Source of the DNA: Deltaproteobacteria bacterium RBG_13_49_15
GTDB taxonomy: Bacteria > Desulfobacterota > Desulfobacteria > Desulfobacterales > UBA2156
DNA length: 28,173 bases
Direction of reading: 5' to 3'
Assembly: GCA_001797695.1 (NCBI GenBank)
Contig: MGQD01000041.1
Span: 1-28,173, forward strand
Positions 1 to 7,549 of the stretch are shown here, in pieces. The notes beneath the pieces are model-generated. The model ran no database searches. It saw only the letters and a list, made by a program, of their open reading frames with translations, and was not told the origin of the DNA. The translations under genes and the position numbers were made by a program. How positions within the stretch are numbered: position 1 is the first letter of the stretch; the number at the start of each line of letters is the position of its first letter.

Positions 1-613
1 CCCCATGACCACCGCAAAAAAGCGGGTGCTGGGGGGGCGTCAGATCGGCGGAAACCTGGTCAATAATATTGTCCTGAAAGTCCGAAGTTCCAAAGAGGTC
101 CCTCAGGCAGAGGAAGATGTGAAGCTGCTGATGAGGCAACGACACTCCATCCGTCCAGGCCAGGAAGATGATTTCAGGGTGCGCAACCTGGCGGAAATGC
201 TGAACACTCAGGCTGACTCTTCCAAAGCCCTTAGCCTTCTGTTGATGGCGGTGGCTTCCATCTCCCTGATCGTGGGAGGGATCGGGATTATGAATATCAT
301 GCTGGTATCGGTTACGGAAAGAACACGTGAGATCGGTCTTCGAATGGCTATTGGAGCAACGGGAACAGATATCCTGACGCAGTTTCTCATCGAGTCGGTG
401 ATCCTTTCGTTAATAGGCGGATTTCTGGGTGCGATTCTGGGAATCGGCGGATCGCTGGCGATGTCGGCCTATAGCAAATGGCCGGCCATTATCGACCTGA
501 AATCGGTGCTCCTGGCGTTTGGCTTTTCAGCGGCCGTCGGTATTTTTTTCGGTTTCTATCCGGCCCACAAGGCATCCCTCTTAGATCCCATTGAAGCATT
601 ACGGCACGAATGA
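1..613 (+). CDS. MacB/FtsX-type ABC transporter permease, C-terminal part (5' truncated by window edge)
   Basis: This is the C-terminal part of a MacB-like ABC permease, an inner-membrane subunit used for efflux of lipoproteins, macrolides or other substrates, or for tripartite export. The frame is already open at base 2, and the first visible residues (PMTTAKKR) match the end of a MacB periplasmic domain, so the true start lies outside the window. A periplasmic stretch is followed by three hydrophobic segments. The first contains IVGGIGIMNIMLVSV and runs into the conserved TERTREIGLRMAIGA motif of the FtsX fold. The end (YPAHKASLLDPIEALRHE) is the usual C-terminus of the family. The ATPase and adaptor genes would lie upstream and are not visible, so the substrate is unknown. 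Confidence 0.9.
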   Translation, partial: PMTTAKKRVLGGRQIGGNLVNNIVLKVRSSKEVPQAEEDVKLLMRQRHSIRPGQEDDFRVRNLAEMLNTQADSSKALSLLLMAVASISLIVGGIGIMNIMLVSVTERTREIGLRMAIGATGTDILTQFLIESVILSLIGGFLGAILGIGGSLAMSAYSKWPAIIDLKSVLLAFGFSAAVGIFFGFYPAHKASLLDPIEALRHE

Positions 614-679
614 CCGGCGGGATGTTTCAGCGTTTTTAACACACAATGGATCAAACATGAGATTCGAACGATTAATGGA

Positions 680-709
680 TTGACATCCGGTGGTCTGATG
701 GAGTAAAAG
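680..709 (+). promoter_or_regulatory. Candidate sigma-70-type promoter before the bactofilin gene
   Basis: A perfect -35 box TTGACA (680-685) is followed after 18 bases by TAAAAG (704-709), which matches four of six bases of the -10 consensus. It lies about 150 bp upstream of the bactofilin start in a 240-bp non-coding gap. This is a sequence match only; the -10 is weak. Confidence 0.3.
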
Positions 710-854
710 AAACCTTATCCATAATCCATATCTTCCGGATATCGCCGTATGATCGGGCGGTTTTTCAATCCTTAAACGGTTTTCTCTCTGATTGAAAAAG
801 GTCATGATCGGCATCCTATCAATCATTGTCGACCGAAAAAAAAGGGGGCTTTTC

Positions 855-1361
855 ATGTTAAACATGCGAAAAATGATGAAACAAGAAGATTCGCCGGAAC
901 AGAAAACCGATCCTTCTCATCCAATCGTAACCCCGGCTGCAGAGCCGGCAGAAGGGAAGACGATTATCGGAGAAAAGATCACCATTGAAGGAGATATCCG
1001 AGGACAGGAAAACCTGGTGATTGAGGGCTCGATGAAAGGAAAGATCGAACTTGAAAAACATCAGGTCAAGGTGGGTCCAAAAGGGCGTGTGGAAGCTCAG
1101 ATCCTTGCTGAAAACGTAACCATCAGCGGTCATCTTGTTGGAAACATTTATGCTTCAGGGAAAGTCAGAATCACCAAAGAGGCCAACTTCAGCGGTGAGA
1201 TCAAAGCCAAAAGCATTTCGGTTGAAGACGGCGCCTATCTGAAAGCCATCATCGAACTGGAACGAGAAACAAAAAAAGTGATCCCAACCATCGGAAAAGC
1301 GACATCTGAACCCGAGAAAATTCATATGAACCAGCCGATGGCAGCCGGAAAAAAGAATTAA
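855..1361 (+). CDS. Bactofilin (polymer-forming cytoskeletal protein)
   Basis: This 168-residue protein is a bactofilin (DUF583 family), which forms nucleotide-free beta-helical filaments that act as scaffolds for envelope or morphogenesis proteins. A polar, Pro-rich N-terminal tail (residues 1-33) precedes the right-handed beta-helix core (about 35-135). The core shows the typical short repeats: TIIGEKITIEGDI, ENLVIEGSMKG, VGPKGRVEAQILAENVTISG, HLVGNIYASGKVRI. A charged C-terminal tail follows. I chose the ATG at 855 because an AGGGGG ribosome-binding site lies just upstream; an earlier in-frame ATG at 792 has no such site and would add non-conserved residues. The next gene begins two bases after the stop, so the two are probably co-transcribed. 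Confidence 0.9.
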   Translation: MLNMRKMMKQEDSPEQKTDPSHPIVTPAAEPAEGKTIIGEKITIEGDIRGQENLVIEGSMKGKIELEKHQVKVGPKGRVEAQILAENVTISGHLVGNIYASGKVRITKEANFSGEIKAKSISVEDGAYLKAIIELERETKKVIPTIGKATSEPEKIHMNQPMAAGKKN

Positions 1362-1363
1362 CC

Positions 1364-1966
1364 TTGTCCAATGCCAGTCACGCGTTAATTGATCCCGGGC
1401 AGGCTTTTGAGGAATCGTTCCACGAAAGCCGGGTTCTGCGCTTGTTTTCAGAGCGATTGAATCAATGCCAGGCCCCCCTTGTCCTTGATATGGGGCCGAC
1501 TTTCGGAAACAATATCCATTTTTTCGCAACAAAGGCTAAAAAGCTATTCATTTGCGACATGTTTGTCCACTTGGACGAAATGAGCCGTTCCCGGCTTCCT
1601 GCAAAGAAGGCTTTTCAATACCTTGTCTTTCCGCCGGGGCATTTCGATGGAATACTCCTCTGGAATCTGATTGATTATCTCGATACGGGAAATGCTTCTG
1701 AGCTGGTTCGGCTGGTTTATAAAATAACAAAGCCGAGAGGCATGGTGGTACTGCTGGCGCAGGATTTACACAAACCTTCAGGCGTTCCCATCGCTTTTTC
1801 CATCCGGGATGAATGCCGCCTTTATCCCCAACCGTTGTCTGCCCTGGATCTTCCGGCCAAATATCGTCAGACCCGCGAGATTTTAGATATAATGAATCCT
1901 TTTGCCTTAGTTAAGTCATTTATCTGCAGAAACGGCGTCAGGGAATATCTTTTCGCACGGCCTTAA
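1364..1966 (+). CDS. SAM-dependent methyltransferase-like protein
   Basis: The protein has 200 residues and appears to start with TTG, two bases after the bactofilin stop; no ATG in frame lies nearby. It resembles a compact class I methyltransferase fold. A LVLDMGPTFGNNIHFF segment (about 39-54) sits where motif I (usually E/DxGxGxG) would be, followed by an acidic strand end (LFICDMFVH), a FDGILLWNLIDYL segment like motif IV, and a PRGMVVLLAQD strand like post-motif V. The glycine pattern of motif I is weak (DMGPTFGNN), so SAM binding may be altered or lost. Translational coupling with the bactofilin gene suggests a related role, but the substrate cannot be read from the sequence. Confidence 0.6.
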   Translation: MSNASHALIDPGQAFEESFHESRVLRLFSERLNQCQAPLVLDMGPTFGNNIHFFATKAKKLFICDMFVHLDEMSRSRLPAKKAFQYLVFPPGHFDGILLWNLIDYLDTGNASELVRLVYKITKPRGMVVLLAQDLHKPSGVPIAFSIRDECRLYPQPLSALDLPAKYRQTREILDIMNPFALVKSFICRNGVREYLFARP

Positions 1967-1998
1967 CTTGCAAAGGTTTTGGCTTTTTTTAAGCGGAA

Positions 1999-2760
1999 TT
2001 ACGTACCCATTTTTCTGAATTTATCAAGAATAAATAGCAAAAGCTCCTCCCCGACGGAGATGCCGATATCGATGAATTGAGGACCGTATTTTTTTCCTGT
2101 GAGCGTTCTGAAAGTGCTTTTAATAAGCTGCAGCCTTTTCATCCCCTGAGGGTAATAATCGATAAACCGGGAAAGAGAGGTGTTGTAAAAAGCAACCATG
2201 TCCCAGATGGTGTTTGAAAAATTGTCAGGCCCCCACCGAAACTTATCTCCGTCGTAAAGACAATCGGAAACAAGGAGGCTTCCCGATGGTTTGATCAGTC
2301 TCCTTTTTGTAAATGCTTCGTGGTTTCGGATCGCCCGGCAGATTTCATCGATTTCCTTCAAGGTAAATGGATAGTTCCGAAGGGCTTTTCGGGCATAGGT
2401 TGCCCCTTTGACCGCATGATTCTTTTGTTTCCTCTTGATGTCATGAAGAAGTCCGGCGCATTGCACGATAAGGACTTTTTTTTCGATGATCCGGTCTGAA
2501 TAGCCGGATTCCTTCCCTTCAATGATTATCAAGGCTCCGGCATCCAGGGACACCCTGGCAGCATGGTCCAGTCCATGACCAAAATCATTTTCAATATGTT
2601 CTGTAACAAACGCCAGCAGGTGGGAAATGATGTCATTGGATTCAAATAACTTTTTTGACAGTTGGTTCGCCTCTTTGCATTCCCGATAAAAATCAGGGCG
2701 TGGATGGCGGTATATGATTTCATGGGCGCGCCGGCGAATGTCGTCAAAAACAGGGTCCAT
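1999..2760 (-). CDS. HD-domain metal-dependent phosphohydrolase-like protein
   Basis: This 253-residue protein carries an HD superfamily core. A GHGLDH segment (about 61-66) supplies the first His, LLHDIKR (about 104-110) holds the HD doublet, AIRNHE (about 143-148) holds a further His, and VSDCLYDGD (about 164-172) gives the distal Asp. This is the H...HD...H...D pattern expected of a metal-binding phosphohydrolase. There is no signal peptide, so it should be cytoplasmic. The conserved layout resembles small HD proteins of unknown substrate rather than relA/spoT or HD-GYP enzymes. A terminator-like hairpin lies between it and the gene at 2861-3355, so the two may be only partly co-transcribed. 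Confidence 0.75.
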   Translation of the reverse strand: MDPVFDDIRRRAHEIIYRHPRPDFYRECKEANQLSKKLFESNDIISHLLAFVTEHIENDFGHGLDHAARVSLDAGALIIIEGKESGYSDRIIEKKVLIVQCAGLLHDIKRKQKNHAVKGATYARKALRNYPFTLKEIDEICRAIRNHEAFTKRRLIKPSGSLLVSDCLYDGDKFRWGPDNFSNTIWDMVAFYNTSLSRFIDYYPQGMKRLQLIKSTFRTLTGKKYGPQFIDIGISVGEELLLFILDKFRKMGT

Positions 2761-2770
2761 AGATATAAGT

Positions 2771-2812
2771 AAAAAAAGAGGCCAAACCTAAGATGGAACA
2801 AGCCGGCCTCTT
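2771..2812 (-). terminator. Candidate Rho-independent terminator between the exported-protein gene and the HD gene
   Basis: On the minus strand an 8-bp perfect stem, AAGAGGCC (2812-2805) with GGCCTCTT (2783-2776), is followed directly by five more T residues. The loop is long (21 nt), which weakens the case. It lies after the stop of the 2861-3355 gene and 10 bases before the HD gene start, so it could end the first transcript or attenuate the second. Confidence 0.4.
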
Positions 2813-2815
2813 CTG

Positions 2816-2834
2816 AATAAGCCTAAGGCTTATT
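2816..2834. repeat. Palindromic unit AATAAGCC-TAA-GGCTTATT
   Basis: This is a perfect 8-bp inverted repeat with a three-base loop, lying in the intergenic space after the 2861-3355 gene. The same stem occurs twice more in this window (6061-6079 and 6080-6098) with different loops (AAA, TTT). The stem is conserved and the loop varies, as expected of a dispersed palindromic element. Confidence 0.6.
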
Positions 2835-2860
2835 GAAATGGTCATCTATTTATAATGGCT

Positions 2861-3355
2861 TCAGATCCTGGGTAACGAAAGTTCCTTTTCACAAACCTTC
2901 CATTGTCCGCTTTCCTTGGTTAGATGAACGGTGTCGTCCACCTCATAGGTATTTCCGATAAGAAAGATGCGGGCGACCCAAGCAAAGACAGGATTGATCT
3001 GTCGTTTCCGGGCGCCGGTGATCCGAACGTCCGCTGTTTGTTCATCTTTAAAAACGGTATGTGTTTCAATATGGAGCAGCAGGCTTCTCATATAACTAGC
3101 ATCCAAACCCCGTCTTTCAGCCTCCTCTGAAGCCCGGTGCAGATAATCGTCGACAAGATCATTCTCTTCGTTTTCTTTCACATCAGCGCAAAGAAGATCT
3201 CTCATGGATGGGTCTTGTAGATAATAGGCCTTTGCGAATTTGATCGCTGTTCGACCTGGAGTTTCAACCTGGTCCGCAAATACAAACAAGACCTGCAATA
3301 CTATAGCCAGAAGAAGCGTCAGAGCGAAAGTGGTGGTTTTGGTATTATCGGTCAT
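2861..3355 (-). CDS. Small exported or membrane-anchored protein of unknown function
   Basis: I do not recognise this 164-residue protein. A basic N-terminus is followed by a hydrophobic stretch (about residues 9-27, FALTLLLAIVLQVLFVFAD) that looks like a signal peptide or single membrane anchor. No lipobox Cys is present. The remainder is a small mixed alpha/beta region with one Cys near the middle and one near the end (QWKVCEKEL). The layout (helix AIKFAKAYYLQD, later strands ending in SGQWKVCEKE) is reminiscent of NTF2-like exported proteins, which is only an impression. An AGGAGG ribosome-binding site upstream supports the start. It is divergent from the kinase at 3598 across a 242-bp gap. 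Confidence 0.6.
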   Translation of the reverse strand: MTDNTKTTTFALTLLLAIVLQVLFVFADQVETPGRTAIKFAKAYYLQDPSMRDLLCADVKENEENDLVDDYLHRASEEAERRGLDASYMRSLLLHIETHTVFKDEQTADVRITGARKRQINPVFAWVARIFLIGNTYEVDDTVHLTKESGQWKVCEKELSLPRI

Positions 3356-3597
3356 CGGTTTTTCCTCCTTCTTTCGGGGAAAGATGTTTTATCTTTTTTC
3401 ATACCATGAGTTGTTCTGTGTTTACAAGAATTTTAAAAAGAATCTTGTATTAAGCGAAATCGGAGGATTGCTTTCCATTGACCGTTTTGCCGATATAAGA
3501 TACCTTATCCGATACAATTCTAATTTCCTTTCTTATTTGTGACGATACGCCCAGGGCGGATATAAACGATATAAAAACGGATAGGACTTCCGAAACC

Positions 3598-5874
3598 ATG
3601 AAAAATTCAAAATTCAATATACGAAATCGGTTGGTTTCAAAGCTGGTGGTTTCCGTTGGAATCATTTTGCTCATTAATATTGCGATATGGGCTATGTTTA
3701 CTCTGAATTACCAAAAGCGAAAAATTATGAAAGACGTCATGGAGGGAACCCAAAGATTGAGCGACAGCATCCTCCTGGGAACCCATTATGCCATGATGCT
3801 TAATTCCCGCGACGATATTAATCAGATCATCAGCAATATCGGAAAACTAGAGGAGATTAAATCTATCCGGATTTACAATAAAAACGGAAGGATACGCTTT
3901 TCGAACAACCCCAAGGAGATGGATCAGGGCGCTAGTATTAAATCGGTTGCCTGTGTGATTTGCCATCAAACCGAACCTCCGGCATCTCAACTGACGATTG
4001 CCCAAAGAACCCGAATCCATAAAGCTTCGGATGAAACTCGACTTATGGGAATCATCAGCCCTATTTATAACGAGCCAAGCTGCTCATCCGATTCATGTCA
4101 TGTCCACCCTGAAGGGAAAAAAATTCTTGGCGCATTGGATATCGTCATTTCTTTGGAAAAGCCGGATTCTGAGGTTTTTTTAGCTGAAAAGGGGATCATC
4201 GGACTGGCTACCGTTCTTTTCCTGTTCACCTCGGCATTTATCTTTCTTTTTGTTATGAAATTCGTGAACAGCCCGATAAACCGGCTGATCGGTGTCACCC
4301 GTCGGATTTCAAAGGGGGATTACTCCCTTAAATCCCAAATCGAACAGAATGATGAAATGGGTCAATTGGGACAGGCTATTAATCTGATGATGGAGGAGAT
4401 CGAAAAGAAACAGATCGAGCTTAATGAAAAAAAAGAGCAATATCAAAATCTGTTCGAGCAAGTTCCCTGCATTATAACCGTTCAGGACCGAAACTTCAAA
4501 CTGATCGGATATAACCGGGAGTTTTCAACCCGTTTTGCACCCCAACCCGGTGATTATTGTTTCCAGGCCTATAAAGGGCGCAGAAGCAAGTGCATTGATT
4601 GTCCGGTTGAAAAAACATTTGAAGACGGTCAATCCCATTCCAGTGAAGAGATGGGGGTCAACAAAGATGGGACAAGAACTTACTGGATCGTCAAAACATC
4701 TCCGATCAAAAACTCCAAAGGAGAGATCGTTGCGGCAATGGAAATGAATCTGGATATCACGGAGCGGAAACAGCTTGAGGAAAAATTAGCTGCATCTGAG
4801 AAAAAATATCATGCCATCTTCAGTGAAATCCCCAATCCGGTCTTCATGCTGAATGCGGAAAACTACGAGATTTTAGACAGCAATAAAAGTGTTGAAGCGG
4901 TCTATGGTTATAACGTTTCAGAGCTAGTCGGTCGATCCTTCATGGATATTTTTCCAGAAAAGGAACGGGCTTATTATGCCGGAAAAATCATGGTATCCGA
5001 TATGATAGACCGTGTCAGGCACATCCATAAATCCGGTAAAATAATATATGTCAATATTCGAATTTCACCGGCTGAGATATTGGAACGAAGAGTATTGCTG
5101 GTCACCACGAGCGATATTACCAAGCGTATGGAGACTGAACAGCAACTCATTCAGGCCAGCAAAATGGCCACATTAGGAGAGATGGCGACGGGCGTGGCAC
5201 ATGAACTCAACCAACCCCTTTCAGTCATTAAAACCGCCAGCAGCTATTTTATGAAAAAAGTTAAGAGCAAAGAGCCGATCCAGGAGGATGTGCTCTTCAC
5301 CATGTCTGAGGAAATCGACAAACATATCGATCGGGCTGTTAAGATCATTAACCACATGAGGGAATTCGGAAGAAAAGCACAGGATGAGCTGGTTGAAATC
5401 GATGTGAATATCACTCTGAAAAGGGCATTTGAAATTTTCAGCCAGCAGTTGAAGTTAAGAGGGATTGAGGTCGTATGGGAAACGCAGGAGGATCTTCCGA
5501 AGATCATGGGCGATCCCAACCGGTTGGAGCAGGTATTTGTCAATTTATTCATTAATGCAAGGGATGCCATTGAAGAGAAATGGAACAGGAAAGGATCAAA
5601 GCCGGGCGATAAACGGATCACGCTAAGAACACGCTCGAATCGAGGAGAGGTGTTCATAGAGGTTGAAGATACCGGACCCGGAATATCGGCCCTTATTTTG
5701 AACAAGATTTTTGAACCGTTTTTTACGACGAAGGGGGTTGGGAAGGGGACCGGCTTGGGGCTTTCCATCAGCTACAGCATCATCAAGGAATGCGGTGGGG
5801 AAATCTCCGCGGTTTCTGAAGAAGGAAAGGGGGCTAAATTCGTCATTCGATGTCCCATCACACATAATAAGTAG
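3598..5874 (+). CDS. Membrane sensor histidine kinase with periplasmic c-type heme motif, HAMP, two PAS domains
   Basis: This is a 758-residue sensor kinase. TM1 (about 15-35) and TM2 (about 199-222) bracket a periplasmic domain holding a CxxCH heme-attachment motif (C119-V-I-C122-H123) and a second Cys/His cluster (CSSDSCHVHP, 162-171). A HAMP linker (about 222-275), two PAS domains (about 285-395 and 405-515), a HisKA domain with phospho-accepting H535 (GVAHELNQP), and an HATPase domain with N box (NLFINARDA), DTGPGI and TGLGLS follow. PAS1 carries a C-x11-C-x2-C-P cluster. It is closely paralogous, domain for domain, to the kinase at 11684-13993. No receiver is attached; the single-domain receiver at 10082 after the tmc genes is a candidate partner. 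Heme binding is inferred from the motif. Confidence 0.92.
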   Translation: MKNSKFNIRNRLVSKLVVSVGIILLINIAIWAMFTLNYQKRKIMKDVMEGTQRLSDSILLGTHYAMMLNSRDDINQIISNIGKLEEIKSIRIYNKNGRIRFSNNPKEMDQGASIKSVACVICHQTEPPASQLTIAQRTRIHKASDETRLMGIISPIYNEPSCSSDSCHVHPEGKKILGALDIVISLEKPDSEVFLAEKGIIGLATVLFLFTSAFIFLFVMKFVNSPINRLIGVTRRISKGDYSLKSQIEQNDEMGQLGQAINLMMEEIEKKQIELNEKKEQYQNLFEQVPCIITVQDRNFKLIGYNREFSTRFAPQPGDYCFQAYKGRRSKCIDCPVEKTFEDGQSHSSEEMGVNKDGTRTYWIVKTSPIKNSKGEIVAAMEMNLDITERKQLEEKLAASEKKYHAIFSEIPNPVFMLNAENYEILDSNKSVEAVYGYNVSELVGRSFMDIFPEKERAYYAGKIMVSDMIDRVRHIHKSGKIIYVNIRISPAEILERRVLLVTTSDITKRMETEQQLIQASKMATLGEMATGVAHELNQPLSVIKTASSYFMKKVKSKEPIQEDVLFTMSEEIDKHIDRAVKIINHMREFGRKAQDELVEIDVNITLKRAFEIFSQQLKLRGIEVVWETQEDLPKIMGDPNRLEQVFVNLFINARDAIEEKWNRKGSKPGDKRITLRTRSNRGEVFIEVEDTGPGISALILNKIFEPFFTTKGVGKGTGLGLSISYSIIKECGGEISAVSEEGKGAKFVIRCPITHNK

Positions 5875-6037
5875 AGAAATTGTCGAAAAAATAGAAGTTT
5901 ATCCGAAAGGATAGCCCCCCTGAGGATTCCTCTCGCAATCCCGTTATCGAGTTTTATATTATTAAATTCTTGACTTACTCTTTCTCTTTAGCTAATTCCG
6001 ACAAAAAAACTTATTAAAAAATAATTTTGACCGGTCT

Positions 6038-6118
6038 GCTTCCCGGAAGTCCCGCCTTTTAATAAGCCAAAGGCTTATTAATAAGCCTTTGGCTTATTAA
6101 GACGGGTCAAGGGAAGCT
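6038..6118. repeat. Nested inverted repeat with two tandem AATAAGCC palindromes
   Basis: Two perfect palindromes, AATAAGCC-AAA-GGCTTATT (6061-6079) and AATAAGCC-TTT-GGCTTATT (6080-6098), sit head to tail. Together they form a 20-bp perfect inverted repeat around a TA centre (6059-6100). Outside this the symmetry continues imperfectly: GCTTCCC and CCCG on the left are mirrored by CGGG and GGGAAGC on the right. The result is an imperfect cruciform of about 80 nt. The stem is the same as the one at 2816-2834. Confidence 0.7.
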
Positions 6119-6145
6119 ATCTAAAATAGACATTTTCCTTGCCGG

Positions 6146-6175
6146 GAAGCCCCGCTCTTCAGAGCGGGGAGCTTC
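6146..6175. repeat. Strong GC-rich hairpin, possibly an IS200/IS605-type end or miniature element remnant
   Basis: A 9-bp perfect stem CCCCGCTCT / AGAGCGGGG closes a two-base loop, and a further GAAG/CTTC pairing lies outside an AG bulge. The sequence runs on into ACTCAA. There is no T-run, so this is not a standard terminator. Subterminal hairpins of this kind are known at the right ends of IS200/IS605-family elements. No tnpA or tnpB is present in the window, so any mobile element here would be a remnant or non-autonomous copy. Confidence 0.45.
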
Positions 6176-6275
6176 ACTCAAGGAGCCGGCAGGAACATGG
6201 CTGCTCCCGGCCGAAACGATAACATGAGGTCATCATGAGTCAATGGAATTGATCCCTCAGCATCAAGGAGGAATT

Positions 6276-7538
6276 ATGGCTGATCAAAACAAATGGGACT
6301 GGGAAATCAAAGAAAAAAAGGTGCCCATCGGCGAATGGAAGGAACATTTCGAGTGGGTCGAAGAGCCATACGCCAGTCCTGACGGAGAAAAGGTGGCGGC
6401 TGTAGTGAATATTGGAGAGGGCGAGTTCAATGTTTGCATCAATGGCGAGACCTGGGAAAATCCATTCGAAAAAATATGGTATGTCAGGTTTTCGCCTGAC
6501 GGACGGCTGACCGCTCTGGTGTCGGATACCGGAGAATGGACGGTTGCCGTGGACGGGGTTCCCTGGGAAAACAAATTCGGATATGTCTGGAATACCATGT
6601 TTGGCCCGAATGGGAAAAACATCGCTGTCGCCGCCCAACAGGATGGAGAGTACTGCATGGTTTTAAACGGAGAACCCTGGGAGGAAAAATTCCAGAACAT
6701 GACTTATTTTGCCATGAGCCAGGACGGAACCAAAACAGCCGCCGCGGTTCAGGTGGAGGGATTCGGCGAAGGAGAGATCCATAAGTTCCAGCAGGGATGT
6801 TTTACAGCAGCCATGGATGGACAGGCTTGGGATAACAGATTCGTTAATGTTTGGAATATGGCGATAAGTCCGGATAATACGAAATTGGCGGCTGAAGTGC
6901 GTGTGAACCTGTATGATTATACCATCGCAGTGAACGGCGTCCCCTGGGAAAAAACATTTGGTTGTGTCTGGCAACCCATCTTTAACCCGAAAAGCGGATC
7001 CGTAATCGCTCCGGTTCGGGTTTCCGGAAAGTGGACATTGGCCGAAAACGGCAAATTTTTATGGGATGGACGATTCTTCCAGGTCTGGCATCAGATGTTC
7101 AGCCCGAACGGAGAAAAACTGGCGGCTATCGTGGCGCCGAAATATGGACGATGGACCGTGGCTGTCAACGGACAGCCTTGGACCGCAACCTTCAGCGATA
7201 TGGTCACGGACATGGTTTTTTCTCAGGATAGTTCGAGAATTGCCGCATTGGCCAAGGAAGGGGAGCAGTGGAAGGTGGTTGCCGACGGGTCTGTATGGAG
7301 CAATGTATTTGATATGGCCTGGAAGCCGGCCATCAGCTCAAACAATAAATATGTAGCGGCAAAGGTTGAGAAAAAGGGAAAATACACCATTGCCGTCAAC
7401 GATCGGATTTGGTCAAAAGAATGCGAAGCAGCCTGGGACCCGATATTTAATTCGAATGGAGACAAAATCCTCCTTCGAACGGTGGAAAACGGTCAATATG
7501 TTCGGCGTGTTTTGCCGGTAACGGAAATAACAGGTTAA
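6276..7538 (+). CDS. tmcD: TmcD: tryptophan-rich WD40-like beta-propeller subunit of the Tmc complex
   Basis: This 420-residue soluble protein consists of about nine related blades of roughly 40-45 residues. Each has a W-T-V-A-V-x-G-x-P-W-type strand followed by an xVW...FSPDG-type turn (for example VDGVPWENKF, LNGEPWEEKF, VNGQPWTATF). There is no signal peptide, so it should sit on the cytoplasmic side. In Desulfovibrio the Tmc complex consists of TmcA (tetraheme c3), TmcB (HdrD-like Fe-S), TmcC (cytochrome b) and TmcD (Trp-rich, unknown role). Identity here rests on the repeat type and on the three genes that follow. I start at 6276 because AGGAGG lies just upstream; an earlier in-frame start at 6243 has no such site. 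It comes first here, whereas tmcD is last in Desulfovibrio. Confidence 0.85.
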   Translation: MADQNKWDWEIKEKKVPIGEWKEHFEWVEEPYASPDGEKVAAVVNIGEGEFNVCINGETWENPFEKIWYVRFSPDGRLTALVSDTGEWTVAVDGVPWENKFGYVWNTMFGPNGKNIAVAAQQDGEYCMVLNGEPWEEKFQNMTYFAMSQDGTKTAAAVQVEGFGEGEIHKFQQGCFTAAMDGQAWDNRFVNVWNMAISPDNTKLAAEVRVNLYDYTIAVNGVPWEKTFGCVWQPIFNPKSGSVIAPVRVSGKWTLAENGKFLWDGRFFQVWHQMFSPNGEKLAAIVAPKYGRWTVAVNGQPWTATFSDMVTDMVFSQDSSRIAALAKEGEQWKVVADGSVWSNVFDMAWKPAISSNNKYVAAKVEKKGKYTIAVNDRIWSKECEAAWDPIFNSNGDKILLRTVENGQYVRRVLPVTEITG

Positions 7539-7549
7539 GGGGGTGACCC

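Larger units (their letters stand above)
5875..6275. other. Palindrome-rich 400-bp intergenic region between kinase and tmc operon
   Basis: There is no convincing gene here. The region holds tandem AATAAGCC palindromes (6061-6098) nested in a larger imperfect inverted repeat (about 6038-6118), and a separate strong hairpin (6146-6175). A TTGACT hexamer at 5970-5975 is a possible -35 box, but no good -10 follows at the right distance. The promoter of the tmc operon presumably lies here; I could not place it. No -24/-12 sigma-54 element was found. Confidence 0.6.

Noticed and set aside
5970..5998. Sigma-70 promoter TTGACT-N17-TAATTC before the tmc operon
   Set aside because: The -10 hexamer matches only two of six consensus bases; noted within the intergenic entry but not called.
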